Of a stretch of DNA of 64,000 bases, positions 22,788 through 33,969 are shown piece after piece. The stretch is from assembly GCA_009746045.1 (NCBI GenBank), contig RPFO01000175.1:1770898-1834897 (forward strand), written 5' to 3'. The notes under the pieces were generated by a model. The model saw nothing but the letters and a program-made list of their open reading frames with translations. It had not been told where the DNA came from and ran no database searches. Position numbers and translations under genes: made by a program. How positions within the stretch are numbered: the first letter of the stretch is position 1; every line of letters begins with the position of its first letter. The stretch is from Mesostigma viride. Taxonomy: Eukaryota > Streptophyta > Mesostigmatophyceae > Mesostigmatales > Mesostigmataceae.

Positions 22788-23669
22788 AGTTACGTTAAAT
22801 AGTGCCGGAACCTTTTGCCGCCTGAGGCAAATCGGTCCGTAACACTATTTTGCCCGGAATAACCACTTCCGAGCACCCAAGTTCATTCGGCCGAATGAAC
22901 TTGGGTGCTCGGAAGTGGTTATTCCGGGCAAAATAGTGTTACGGACCGATTTGCCTCAGGCGGCAAAAGGTTCCGGCACTATTTAACGTAACTAAAACCT
23001 GGCCTCGTGGAGGGGGGACGAAGAGCCCGAGACATCCGCCTAGGCCGCTGAGCACGCACCACTAAATGCGCCGGAGCTGCCTCAGTGAGGATTCGAACCC
23101 CTGACCTCCAAGGTGCACAGGTTTTAGTTACGTTAAATAGTGCCGGAACCTTTTGCCGCCTGAGGCAAATCGGTCCGTAACACTATTTTGCCCGGAATAA
23201 CCACTTCCGAGCACCCAAGTTAATTCGGCCGAATTAACTTGGGTGCTCGGAAGTGGTTATTCCGGGCAAAATAGTGTTACGGACCGATTTGCCTCAGGCG
23301 GCAAAAGGTTCCGGCACTATTTAACGTAACTAAAACCTGTGCACCTTGGAGGTCAGGGGTTCGAATCCTCACTGAGGCAGCTCCGGCGCATTTAGTGGTG
23401 CGTGCTCAGCGGCCTAGGCGGATGTCTCGGGCTCTTCGTCCCCCCTCCACGAGGCCAGGTTTTAGTTACGTTAAATAGTGCCGGAACCTTTTGCCGCCTG
23501 AGGCAAATCGGTCCGTAACACTATTTTGCCCGGAATAACCACTTCCGAGCACCCAAGTTAATTCGGCCGAATGAACTTGGGTGCTCGGAAGTGGTTATTC
23601 CGGGCAAAATAGTGTTACGGACCGATTTGCCTCAGGCGGCAAAAGGTTCCGGCACTATTTAACGTAACT
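22788..23669. mobile_element. Palindromic element F1 (hairpin-S-hairpin-S'-hairpin)
   Basis: An 882-bp insertion in the endonuclease end of element L, flanked by the duplication AGGTG (22783-22787 and 23670-23674). Three 206-bp palindromes (22788-22993, 23126-23331, 23464-23669) begin AGTTACGTTAAATAGTG and end with the reverse complement. Between them lie a 132-bp segment S (22994-23125) and its inverse S' (23332-23463). The whole insert is thus almost self-complementary. There is no coding capacity. Confidence 0.8.
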
Positions 23670-23674
23670 AGGTG

Positions 23675-25777
23675 GCGCTGTACCGCCTGAGCGGCACGGA
23701 CGGGAGAACAGGCCTGCTGGATCTCAGCATAGGCCTCCTGGATGGCGGTGACGAAGGGCAAAGGGCTGCTGGGGTCCAGGAGGTCAGGCGCTGCCGTTGC
23801 CAAAAGGGGCAGGAGCCGGCAGCTTTCCGCCCACGACTGAGCGACGGAGCCCAAAAATGCTGCTGGGGCCAGCCGGGCGGCACGAGTCAGACCGCAGCCA
23901 CCCATCCGTGCAGGCAGGGTGGCAATGCGAATAGCATGTGGCGGGAGGTCGGGGCCCGGGACCAGCTGCGCCAAGGCCGACTGGATGCGTTCGTCGTGGC
24001 CCTCGGCGGCCAGCCGGACCTGAGCCGGAAGAGCGCCCCGGAGCCAGTGAACGACGCGAGGGTGAGCGCAAAACCACAGAAGCAGACCCTTGGTCTGCGA
24101 ATCATGAAGGCGCGCAATCAAGGGCAGTACCTCAGTGCGTGCCTCGAGGGCGGCCCGCAGAGCATCGATGACAAACGCGGGGTCGCCAACCGGAACGCCG
24201 AGGACATCCAACCCATGGAGGCGCTCGTCCCGGCCCAAGAGCTGGGGCGGAAAGCCGGAGCAATCACCTTGGGGCGAGTACACCGCGCACTTGGCCAGGG
24301 TCAACTGGAGGTTGATGTCGGCCACCGCGGTCTGCAGTGCCAGCAGAGCCGCGGTGGTGTCCGGCACAGGGCCCAGAAGGTAGATATCATCCAAGTAGGC
24401 CTGAATAGCGACTGCCGGGTGGGCAGCATGGACCGCTTGGAGGCAACCCTGGAGGGGGGCGGCAAAGTACAGGGGTCCCAGGGGGTCCCCTTGCTGGGTG
24501 CCCGACCGCGACAGCAGGCCGCCGCGCGAGTGCCGTCCTCCATGATGTGAACCAGTTGGCCGGGCTGGCCGTAGCACACGGCTGTCCAAGCGTACAAGTC
24601 CTCGAAGGACTCCATGACGGCCGCAAACATGCTGGCGCGGGACAGACTGTTGAACGCGTTGTGGCAGTCGACCTTGACGACAGCGTGGGTGGGGTGGGCC
24701 TCGAGGTAGGCCTGCACCGAATGGATGAGGATATCCGCCCCGCCTGGAGTCGTCACCCCCAGCTGGGCCGCCACCGAGGTCTCACCCGCTGCGAGGGGCG
24801 GGCAGAAAAAGGCACGGAGCTCGGGCGCCTTTTGGCGGCAGATCACTTTGCCCACGAGCTTGCGGAGCACCTCACCGCAGGCGATCGGGCGCACCTTGCC
24901 CTCGGGGGGGGCAAGACACCCTTGAGCAGAGCGAGGAGGCGAGCGCCCGCTAACCACTCGCGCGCAGCGGGAGGAACGCGACCAGCCGCCAGGTCAATGA
25001 GGGTGTCAAAGAGAATGTCCTCGCCCCCATGCCCCACCAGGACCTCCAAGTGCTCGTAGCGCCAGCCCGACGGCCCGGTAGAGGAAGCCCGCGGGACCGC
25101 ACGCATCACCTCCAGGAAGCAGTCGCGGTCCAGCCGGAGGGGGGCCGGCAGGGGGTCCGGCACGGGCAGCTGGAATCCGGGCTCCGCAGGGTGAAGAGCC
25201 TCCAAGGCCGCCAGGGTAGCCGCATTGGCGGGGGCCAGCTTGGCCATTTCCAAGCGGGTCATGGCCCGGCTGAGCTGCCCCTCGCGGACGAGGCGGATGA
25301 CGTCGGCGGCCACCCGCTCGAAGTTGACCTCCCCCGACAGCCGGGCCGTGCGCGGGGGCGGCACGCCAAACAGCCCCTCCCAGTCCCCCTGCAGAAAGCG
25401 TCGGCAACGGGCAATAACCGCACCCTGGAGGCCGCGCACACCACGCCCGAGAGGGGTGAGGAGCAGGCGGGGGGTCACCATGTGCAGTTTAAAGCCCAGC
25501 GGGTCGTCCGGAGCGGCGTGCATGCGCCGGAGAGAAACGATTGCACATTGCGCGAAAAGGCTACGCGCGCGGTGGGGGAGGTCGGTCAGGGTAGACGTCG
25601 GGTTGATGGCGCATGCATCCCAGGGAACCGTGTCAAGCCAACGCCAACTGGCCGAGTAGTCGGGCGGCGGGGGCTGGAAGCCGGTGGGAGCCGAGGCGGG
25701 AGGGGGGGAGGGGGCCGGGACTGCTGGCCGGTTGAGGGGCCGTTGAGCAACACAGGCGCGCGCGTGCTGAGCGCGCC
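23675..25777 (-). pseudogene. Reverse transcriptase of element L, broken by frameshifts
   Basis: Three frames join to one RT. The N-terminal part (25777 to about 24900) contains SSTGPSGWRYEHLEVL. The palm has KVRPIACGEVLRKLVGKV, then motif A VKVDCHNAFNSLSR, motif B GTQQGDPLGPLYFA and catalytic motif C AYLDDIYLL. A GGCGLTRAARLAPAAFLGS thumb-like stretch follows. Frameshifts are near 24900 and 24550. The enzyme would copy element RNA onto a nicked chromosomal target. Confidence 0.8.
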
Positions 25778-25786
25778 CCATTACAA

Positions 25787-26555
25787 TTCGTTCAAGTGGC
25801 CCGCCGGAGCGGCTGTACAATTTTTCCCAGTGAGCGCGCTGCCAAGTGTACTTGTGGGCAAATTTTTAGGTGCCCCGTCACTTCGAGGTACTAAAAATTA
25901 GGCTACGGTACGAATTCAGCGAATTTCAGCGAATTTTCAGTCGAACCAAAGGAAGTGACGCCAACTACCAAAAAGTTTCCGTTACGAATTTTCAGCCCAA
26001 CACTCGCGCAAAATGAAGTGACGGCAACTACCAAAAAGTTTCCGTTACGAATTTTCACTCCCACACGTTTGCACAAAAGGAAGTGACGGCAACTACCAAA
26101 AAGTTTCCGTTACGAATTTTCAGTCCCACACTTCGCGCAAATTTTAGTAGGGCTGCACCCAAGCTACCTTTCAAAATTTTGCGCTAGTATGGAACGCATT
26201 TCATTCGTCTGGAGGAACGCTGCCCGCCAACTACCCCCGTTCAGAAAGTTCCGCCGAAATTTACCCGAGATTTGGAAATCTGAACGTCCGCGCAAATTTT
26301 AGTAGGGCTGCACGCAAGCTACCTTTCAAAATTTTGCGCAAGTATGGAACGCAATTCATTCGTCCGGAGGAATGCTGCTCGTCAACTGCCCCCGTTCAGA
26401 AAGTTGCGCCGAACTTTACTTGAGATTTGGAAATCTGAACGTGCGGTTGGAGTTTCGCGGGGAAACCCAAGTTCCCAAGTAATTCACCAATGACGCGCTT
26501 CGAACACTTGTCCGCTAAAACCTAAGCAGCCGCTCCGGCTGGCCACTTAAACGAA
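25787..26555. mobile_element. Element M: MITE-like insertion with 29-bp inverted ends
   Basis: Positions 25787-25815 and 26527-26555 are inverted repeats with two mismatches (TTCGTTCAAGTGGCC at the left end). Inside are three to four copies of a roughly 64-bp unit with CTACCAAAAAGTTTCCGTTA, and two copies of a longer unit with TTTTAGTAGGGCTGCAC. It separates the zinc-finger frame of element L from its RT and cuts the second zinc finger. No target duplication was visible. Confidence 0.6.
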
Positions 26556-27910
26556 ACTTGATGGTGAATGGAGTACACCCGCTGGCAGTGAGCTTCCGGG
26601 CACCGGTAACAGCTCATGGCCTGCAGATCCGCCGCGCCGAGATCGGGGTGCACAGCGCGAAGGTGCTGGCAGAGGAGGTTACGGTTGTGGAACACACCAG
26701 CACACGGGGACCCCGTGGGAAGCAGCACGGCACACCGGTGAAGGCCGTCGGCGGGCGCTGAGTGGCGGGGAGCGGCGCCAGCAAAGGCAGGACGTGGGGC
26801 CTGCGGCGTCTCCCCAGCCGGGCCGGCAGGCGCGCGCACCACGACCCGACCAGCGCCCGGCATGCCCGCCGGGGCCACGGAGGAGGCAGTGCCCACCGGG
26901 GAGACCCCCAGCGGAGGGGGATCGAGAACGCCGGCGCCCCTCCCAGGGGGACTCGCCAGCGCGCCCGCGACCACCCCAGGCCCCGGCAACGAGGCCGGGG
27001 GCGGCGGCCGAGGGGTCGGGGAGGCAGCTGGCCCCGGGGCCCGGTGGGGACCCGGCAGGGGACCCAGCGAGACCGGGGGCGGGCCGAGAGGAAGCGCAGT
27101 CCCAGGGGGCGGCACAACAGCCCGGCACAACGGGCAGCGCGGCACGGAGTGGAGCAAGCTGCGCGCGATGCACGCTTGATGGAATGTGTGGCCGCACGCG
27201 GGCAGGCGACACAAGCCATCCCCCGGCCGGAAGGGCTCAAGGCAGATGGCACAGGAGCCCGACTCGGGGTCGTCCCCCTCCAGAAGGGACCGGACATGAG
27301 GGGGGGGCGGGTCCCAGCCGGCCTCCCAGCAACCCGGGAGAGCAGCAATCTGGGCGCGCGAGAGGATGCCGACCGGTTGGTCAGCCGCGGGGTGCCATTC
27401 GTGCGGGATGCCTGCCAACTCCAGGATGTCGTGGAGGAAGGCAGAAACAGGCGTCCCCGCGGTTAGGGGCTGGGCGCGCCCGGCCGAGTCCACCAAGATG
27501 GCCTGGCCGCCCTGAACCGCGATGGGGGCCCCGAACTCCACACGCAGCATGGCGGCCTGCGCCAGGCTGAGGGAGGTGATGAGAAAGCCCCCACTGGCAA
27601 CCGGGCCGGGAGGCGGGGCCTGGGCGTCCAAGAAGAGGCGAAGCTGCCGCGGGGACATGAGGCCCAGGTCGGCGCCGCCCGCGAGGTAGGCCGCCCGCAC
27701 CGAGACCTGTGCGTCTCGAGCCACCGCCGTGACGAACTCGACCACCTCCTGACCCACCCGCTCGTCCAGGGAAAGCAGCTCTTCCTGCCGGGCGGCCGGG
27801 AGATGCCACGGCAGCCGGCAGCCGGCGTGATATCCTTCCAAGACATACCCCCAAAGAGTCGAGGCCGTCACCGGGGGGCGGCGGAAAGAAATGTCGCCCG
27901 CACCGCGCAA
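26556..27910 (-). pseudogene. Element L protein, middle part: RING-H2 and C2H2 fingers
   Basis: The first 190 residues are unrecognised. Then comes CAICLEPFRPGDG with ACGHTFHQAC and CPLC, a complete C3H2C3 RING, followed by a Pro/Gly/Ala-rich linker. A C2H2 finger (CAVLLPTGSPCAGVFH with CQHLRAVH) follows. A second finger begins at CYRCPEAHC but is cut by element M. C2H2 fingers in R2-like proteins bind target DNA; a RING suggests ubiquitin-ligase activity, which is inference. An in-frame stop at 27911 separates this frame from the upstream PHD region. Confidence 0.65.
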
Positions 27911-27933
27911 CTAGGGCCAGGAAGGCCGGGGGC

Positions 27934-28698
27934 CTAGGGAGCGAGGGGAAGGCGGCCTGGACCCGACCGCGTCCAGCAACAAAGGGCAGTACGCCCAAGA
28001 AAAGGTGGCGCGGCCCACCACGCCGACAATGTGCGAGGGCGGCCACGAGGTGAACGCGTGGGCCCGGGGGCCGCCGTCCCACGCGGCAAGGACGGGGGTG
28101 GCGGCTGGGTGGCCAACCGCGGCCGGGGGAAGGGAGGCCAGAGCGTCGGGGAGCGAGGGGCCGGGGGCGGGCGCCGGGGTCGCCAGGCCCGCCGGGGGTC
28201 GGCCGGGCCCAGCCCAGGCGACAGCGCCGCGCCCCCGTCGGCGGGGCCAGGCGACGGGTGGGGCCCCGGGGCCGAGGGCGCCAGGGCCCGAGCAACGGCG
28301 GCCCCATCGGGCAGGCCACGGCCCGCCCCGAGGGCCTCGGCAGGGGGGCACACGGGGCAGGGGGCCGGAGCACCCAGCGGGGAGGGCAGCCCGGGGGCCC
28401 GCCGGGGGGGACAGCGCGGGCACGTCCAGGAGCCCGGCGGGACCCGGTAGAGCCGGGGAGTAAGACACTGCAAGTGCCACCCGGAATTGCAAGCATCACA
28501 AACTAACATGTGGTGCCCGCGGTGCCCGCTCCGGCAGACCTCGCAGACCAAGGAGGGGGAGACCGGGGCGCCCGAGCCCCCCGCAGCCGGGTCGCCCACC
28601 TCCGCAAGAAGGGCCGCAAGCCGAGAGGACCGCCGAGGCGCCAACCGGGGAGCGGGGGAGCCGTTGGGCGAAGGGGGTCGTGGGTCGTCCATGAACAA
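27934..28698 (-). pseudogene. Element L protein, N-terminal part: PHD finger
   Basis: Begins MFMDDPRPPSPNGS. Residues 51-95 carry a C4HC3 PHD finger: CEVC, then LVCDAC, GWHLQC and WTCPRC. PHD fingers read histone tails, so chromatin-guided integration is possible but not shown. After about residue 110 the frame becomes Pro/Arg-rich and likely shifts: another minus-strand frame ending at 27911 contains the more natural HAFTSWPPSHIVGVVGRATF stretch. Confidence 0.6.
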
Positions 28699-28806
28699 TC
28701 AGGGCAGGCGTGGCAGCCACCGAGGGGGGGGGCGGGGGGTGTGGGGGGCGGAGCCCCCCACGCGGGGGGTTTGGGGGGCGGCAGCCCCCCAACGCGCTGC
28801 GGTCGC

Positions 28807-31800
28807 GGTACCGCCTGCCGTCCGGCACTTTGAAGCCCGCCGGTGCTATAATTCCTATCGTCCACGCATGTTTTCCCCTGCCTCAAACCGCACGTTGCAT
28901 TTAAATCTGGAGCCCAAAATTCACTGAAAACGTGTGCCAGCCGGTAGCAAACTGGGCCAAGCTGCCACGGAATGGTGGTACCGCCTGCCGTCCGGCACTT
29001 TGAAGCCCGCCGGTGCTATAATTCCTATCGTCCACGCATGTTTTCCCCTGCCTCAAACCGCACGTTGCATTTAAATCTGGAGCCCAAAATTCACTGAAAA
29101 CGTGTGCCAGCCGGTAGCAAACTGGGCCAAGCTGCCACGGAATGGTGGTACCGCCTGCCGTCCGGCACTTTGAAGCCCGCCGGTGCTATAATTCCTATCG
29201 TCCACGCATGTTTTCCCCTGCCTCAAACCGCACGTTGCATTTAAATCTGGAGCCCAAAATTCACTGAAAACGTGTGCCAGCCGGTAGCAAACTGGGCCAA
29301 GCTGCCACGGAATGGTGGTACCGCCTGCCGTCCGGCACTTTGAAGCCCGCCGGTGCTATAATTCCTATCGTCCACGCATGTTTTCCCCTGCCTCAAACCG
29401 CACGTTGCATTTAAATCTGGAGCCCAAAATTCACTGAAAACGTGTGCCAGCCGGTAGCAAACTGGGCCAAGCTGCCACGGAATGGTGGTACCGCCTGCCG
29501 TCCGGCACTTTGAAGCCCGCCGGTGCTATAATTCCTATCGTCCACGCATGTTTTCCCCTGCCTCAAACCGCACGTTGCATTTAAATCTGGAGCCCAAAAT
29601 TCACTGAAAACGTGTGCCAGCCGGTAGCAAACTGGGCCAAGCTGCCACGGAATGGTGGTACCGCCTGCCGTCCGGCACTTTGAAGCCCGCCGGTGCTATA
29701 ATTCCTATCGTCCACGCATGTTTTCCCCTGCCTCAAACCGCACGTTGCATTTAAATCTGGAGCCCAAAATTCACTGAAAACGTGTGCCAGCCGGTAGCAA
29801 ACTGGGCCAAGCTGCCACGGAATGGTGGTACCGCCTGCCGTCCGGCACTTTGAAGCCCGCCGGTGCTATAATTCCTATCGTCCACGCATGTTTTCCCCTG
29901 CCTCAAACCGCACGTTGCATTTAAATCTGGAGCCCAAAATTCACTGAAAACGTGTGCCAGCCGGTAGCAAACTGGGCCAAGCTGCCACGGAATGGTGGTA
30001 CCGCCTGCCGTCCGGCACTTTGAAGCCCGCCGGTGCTATAATTCCTATCGTCCACGCATGTTTTCCCCTGCCTCAAACCGCACGTTGCATTTAAATCTGG
30101 AGCCCAAAATTCACTGAAAACGTGTGCCAGCCGGTAGCAAACTGGGCCAAGCTGCCACGGAATGGTGGTACCGCCTGCCGTCCGGCACTTTGAAGCCCGC
30201 CGGTGCTATAATTCCTATCGTCCACGCATGTTTTCCCCTGCCTCAAACCGCACGTTGCATTTAAATCTGGAGCCCAAAATTCACTGAAAACGTGTGCCAG
30301 CCGGTAGCAAACTGGGCCAAGCTGCCACGGAATGGTGGTACCGCCTGCCGTCCGGCACTTTGAAGCCCGCCGGTGCTATAATTCCTATCGTCCACGCATG
30401 TTTTCCCCTGCCTCAAACCGCACGTTGCATTTAAATCTGGAGCCCAAAATTCACTGAAAACGTGTGCCAGCCGGTAGCAAACTGGGCCAAGCTGCCACGG
30501 AATGGTGGTACCGCCTGCCGTCCGGCACTTTGAAGCCCGCCGGTGCTATAATTCCTATCGTCCACGCATGTTTTCCCCTGCCTCAAACCGCACGTTGCAT
30601 TTAAATCTGGAGCCCAAAATTCACTGAAAACGTGTGCCAGCCGGTAGCAAACTGGGCCAAGCTGCCACGGAATGGTGGTACCGCCTGCCGTCCGGCACTT
30701 TGAAGCCCGCCGGTGCTATAATTCCTATCGTCCACGCATGTTTTCCCCTGCCTCAAACCGCACGTTGCATTTAAATCTGGAGCCCAAAATTCACTGAAAA
30801 CGTGTGCCAGCCGGTAGCAAACTGGGCCAAGCTGCCACGGAATGGTGGTACCGCCTGCCGTCCGGCACTTTGAAGCCCGCCGGTGCTATAATTCCTATCG
30901 TCCACGCATGTTTTCCCCTGCCTCAAACCGCACGTTGCATTTAAATCTGGAGCCCAAAATTCACTGAAAACGTGTGCCAGCCGGTAGCAAACTGGGCCAA
31001 GCTGCCACGGAATGGTGGTACCGCCTGCCGTCCGGCACTTTGAAGCCCGCCGGTGCTATAATTCCTATCGTCCACGCATGTTTTCCCCTGCCTCAAACCG
31101 CACGTTGCATTTAAATCTGGAGCCCAAAATTCACTGAAAACGTGTGCCAGCCGGTAGCAAACTGGGCCAAGCTGCCACGGAATGGTGGTACCGCCTGCCG
31201 TCCGGCACTTTGAAGCCCGCCGGTGCTATAATTCCTATCGTCCACGCATGTTTTCCCCTGCCTCAAACCGCACGTTGCATTTAAATCTGGAGCCCAAAAT
31301 TCACTGAAAACGTGTGCCAGCCGGTAGCAAACTGGGCCAAGCTGCCACGGAATGGTGGTACCGCCTGCCGTCCGGCACTTTGAAGCCCGCCGGTGCTATA
31401 ATTCCTATCGTCCACGCATGTTTTCCCCTGCCTCAAACCGCACGTTGCATTTAAATCTGGAGCCCAAAATTCACTGAAAACGTGTGCCAGCCGGTAGCAA
31501 ACTGGGCCAAGCTGCCACGGAATGGTGGTACCGCCTGCCGTCCGGCACTTTGAAGCCCGCCGGTGCTATAATTCCTATCGTCCACGCATGTTTTCCCCTG
31601 CCTCAAACCGCACGTTGCATTTAAATCTGGAGCCCAAAATTCACTGAAAACGTGTGCCAGCCGGTAGCAAACTGGGCCAAGCTGCCACGGAATGGTGGTA
31701 CCGCCTGCCGTCCGGCACTTTGAAGCCCGCCGGTGCTATAATTCCTATCGTCCACGCATGTTTTCCCCTGCCTCAAACCGCACGTTGCATTTAAATCTGG

Positions 31801-32539
31801 AGCCCAAAATTCACTGAAAACGTGTGCCAGCCGGTAGCAAACTGGGCCAAGCTGCCACGGAATGGTGGTACCGCCTGCCGTCCGGCACTTTGAAGCCCGC
31901 CGGTGCTATAATTCCTATCGTCCACGCATGTTTTCCCCTGCCTCAAACCGCACGTTGCATTTAAATCTGGAGCCCAAAATTCACTGAAAACGTGTGCCAG
32001 CCGGTAGCAAACTGGGCCAAGCTGCCACGGAATGGTGGTACCGCCTGCCGTCCGGCACTTTGAAGCCCGCCGGTGCTATAATTCCTATCGTCCACGCATG
32101 TTTTCCCCTGCCTCAAACCGCACGTTGCATTTAAATCTGGAGCCCAAAATTCACTGAAAACGTGTGCCAGCCGGTAGCAAACTGGGCCAAGCTGCCACGG
32201 AATGGTGGTACCGCCTGCCGTCCGGCACTTTGAAGCCCGCCGGTGCTATAATTCCTATCGTCCACGCATGTTTTCCCCTGCCTCAAACCGCACGTTGCAT
32301 TTAAATCTGGAGCCCAAAATTCACTGAAAACGTGTGCCAGCCGGTAGCAAACTGGGCCAAGCTGCCACGGAATGGTGGTACCGCCTGCCGTCCGGCACTT
32401 TGAAGCCCGCCGGTGCTATAATTCCTATCGTCCACGCATGTTTTCCCCTGCCTCAAACCGCACGTTGCATTTAAATCTGGAGCCCAAAATTCACTGAAAA
32501 CGTGTGCCAGCCGGTAGCAAACTGGGCCAAGCTGCCACG
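28807..32539 (-). repeat. 22 tandem copies of a 170-bp unit at the 5' end of element L
   Basis: GGTACCGCCTGCCGTCCGGC recurs every 170 bp from 28807 to 32377; I saw no base differences among full copies. The array is directly upstream of the PHD frame and ends just before the target duplication. By position it resembles the tandem promoter monomers of some LINEs; by unit length it resembles nucleosome-sized satellites. Each unit holds ATTTAAAT-like and TATAATT words. Confidence 0.95.
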
Positions 32540-32572
32540 ACTTATATAAGCTGCCAGGACTTATATATATAT

Positions 32573-32938
32573 TGCTTTACCGATGCCTTACTGCCGTCCG
32601 TATCGTTGAAAACCCTGAGTTCTGGCCGCCACCTGGTGTCGTTGAAAGCCGGAGCTCTGGCCGCCACCGGGTGTCGTTGAAAACTGGGGCTTTAGCCGCT
32701 ACCGTCGGCAGCCCAACACCACGGGATCGCTGCTGATCCCGCCGAGTATTCCTTACTGGCCGCTCGCCGTCTAGGTCGTCGTTGAATCCCTTGAGGGATT
32801 GCCGCCGACCTGTCCAGCGGTCGTTGAATAATGGAACCTCTCTACACCAAGCTCCGCCTTGGTCTTCCTAACCGGCTACACTAGCTCTCTCTGCGAGAGT
32901 TAGCTAACCTTGCCAGCAACACAAACCTCCGATAACAG
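32573..32938 (-). other. Leader of element G beside its 5' LTR
   Basis: Noncoding. At about 32600-32700 a unit of about 36 bp with CGTTGAAA and CTGGCCGCCACC occurs three times imperfectly. No gene seen. Confidence 0.4.
32926..32938 (-). promoter_or_regulatory. Possible primer-binding site of element G
   Basis: Just after the LTR end the minus strand reads TGTTATCGGAGG, one base from TGGTATCGGAGG beside the copia LTRs at 48477 and 52561. Both resemble the complement of the initiator tRNA-Met 3' end. Confidence 0.5.
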
Positions 32939-33435
32939 TGTAACGAACCCATCTGGGTCGTGCGAAAGATCCTATGTTAGGGTAAGTTATTCCCGGTTTC
33001 CTGGCTAACCACGACCACTCTTTGGGAGTGGGATTAACGGAACAGGCGTGGCTTTAGGCCTGTTACGGCTCACAATGATTAATATTGAATTAATCTACAC
33101 AACCTACATTCAGGATAGAGCTACCAAATGCAGTTGGAATTATGCCCCAGGTTCAGACAGGTGATAACACACACTTTATTCCGAACCAAGAGGACGAGAC
33201 TCTCATCCTCGGACCAATTTCACCTAGGTCTGCCACCAAGCTGGCAAGTGGCGCCGACATGGCGCCGACCTTCCAGAGAATTACGAAGCATGCAGTCCAC
33301 ACAAGATCCTCGGGTCGACATCGACCCTCGCCAGGCTACAGAATCCACGCATGAGTACAATATCTCAACCAGCTATAAAGTACGCAGCGCGGCGCGACTG
33401 CACCGGCCCCTAGAAGATCGCATACATCAACCTAG
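32939..33435 (-). repeat. Truncated 5' LTR of element G
   Basis: Matches 15733-16225 at about 97 percent by eye. The match stops at 33435, so the outer part of the LTR is missing. Confidence 0.75.
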
Positions 33436-33599
33436 TATATGTTTCATATATAATGCGAGGCTTCAGCATCATGGTTTAGCACCGTGGTGGCAGCCAAGCC
33501 TCTAACGACAATCTTGGACCTAACCTTGGCCTACGCAAATATTTGCTTCTTGTTTCACTCTTTGGACTGAGCTAGCTTTACACCTGCTGTTTGGCCTGC

Positions 33600-33954
33600 A
33601 CCATCGTCCCTGGACCTCCGACAGGTCCTGAATGTAGGGTTTTCCAAGCGCTCGTCATCAGAGTCTTTGTATCAGGGCATGCCTCGTATCTCGGACGAGA
33701 TTAGACAGCGTAGGATAGCATTTGTAGGACACCTTGCTCGCGCCAGCCAGGTCGACACCGCCCTTGGTCTGGCCGGCCCCCAGCGGCTTGGCCAGCCAGG
33801 GCGGCACATTCTGACCTGGCCTGGCCCCAAGGGCATTGCCAAAAAGGTAGGGAAACATGTCACGAACTACGTACAGATGTTGCTGGATGACCTACTGGTC
33901 CCAGCCCAGTTTGAGTACCGCATCCACTCTCTTCTTTGGACCACTTCTTTCTGA
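33600..33954 (+). pseudogene. C-terminal end of a LINE ORF2
   Basis: The frame reads ISDEIRQRRIAFVGHLARAS and ends 33954. An RRI-FVGH motif followed by a short basic tail is typical of the end of LINE polymerase proteins. RT motifs are absent, so this is a 5'-truncated remnant. It stops about 20 bp before the leader of the next LINE copy. Confidence 0.5.
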
Positions 33955-33969
33955 CCTGCCACGCACAAG

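Larger units (their letters stand above)
21727..32555 (-). mobile_element. Element L: non-LTR retrotransposon with restriction-like endonuclease
   Basis: On the minus strand: 22 tandem 170-bp units, a PHD finger frame, a RING plus C2H2 frame, reverse transcriptase, CCHC and restriction-like endonuclease, then an AT-rich 3' end. AGGACTTATATATATT flanks the left side (about 21711-21726); the same word with one extra TA flanks the right (32556-32573), a likely target duplication. Single-ORF elements of the R2/NeSL/CRE type have this zinc finger-RT-CCHC-endonuclease order. Several frameshifts and the M and F1 insertions make the copy defective. Confidence 0.7.
15733..33435 (-). mobile_element. 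Element G: gypsy-like LTR retrotransposon, defective, carrying a nested LINE
   Basis: Two same-orientation copies of one LTR bound the element: 15733-16413 (complete) and 32939-33435 (truncated). On the minus strand the order is 5' LTR, primer site, leader, gag, RNase H remnant, purine tract, 3' LTR. Reverse-transcriptase and integrase cores are not recognisable, and an internal duplication lies between gag and RNase H. LINE L (21727-32555) is inserted in the leader. Target duplication cannot be checked because the 5' LTR is cut. Confidence 0.6.

Noticed and set aside
23332-23463. Complete permuted tRNA gene
   Set aside because: B-box and A-box-like words are in permuted order, but acceptor and D stems do not pair, so I keep only a tRNA-like relic.
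26762-28506. Long plus-strand Gly/Arg/Pro frames
   Set aside because: Antisense shadows of GC-rich element L coding sequence; the minus strand carries the PHD and RING motifs.
28807-32539. CRISPR-like array
   Set aside because: Whole 170-bp units are identical, with no alternating repeat and variable spacer, and the context is a eukaryotic LINE.
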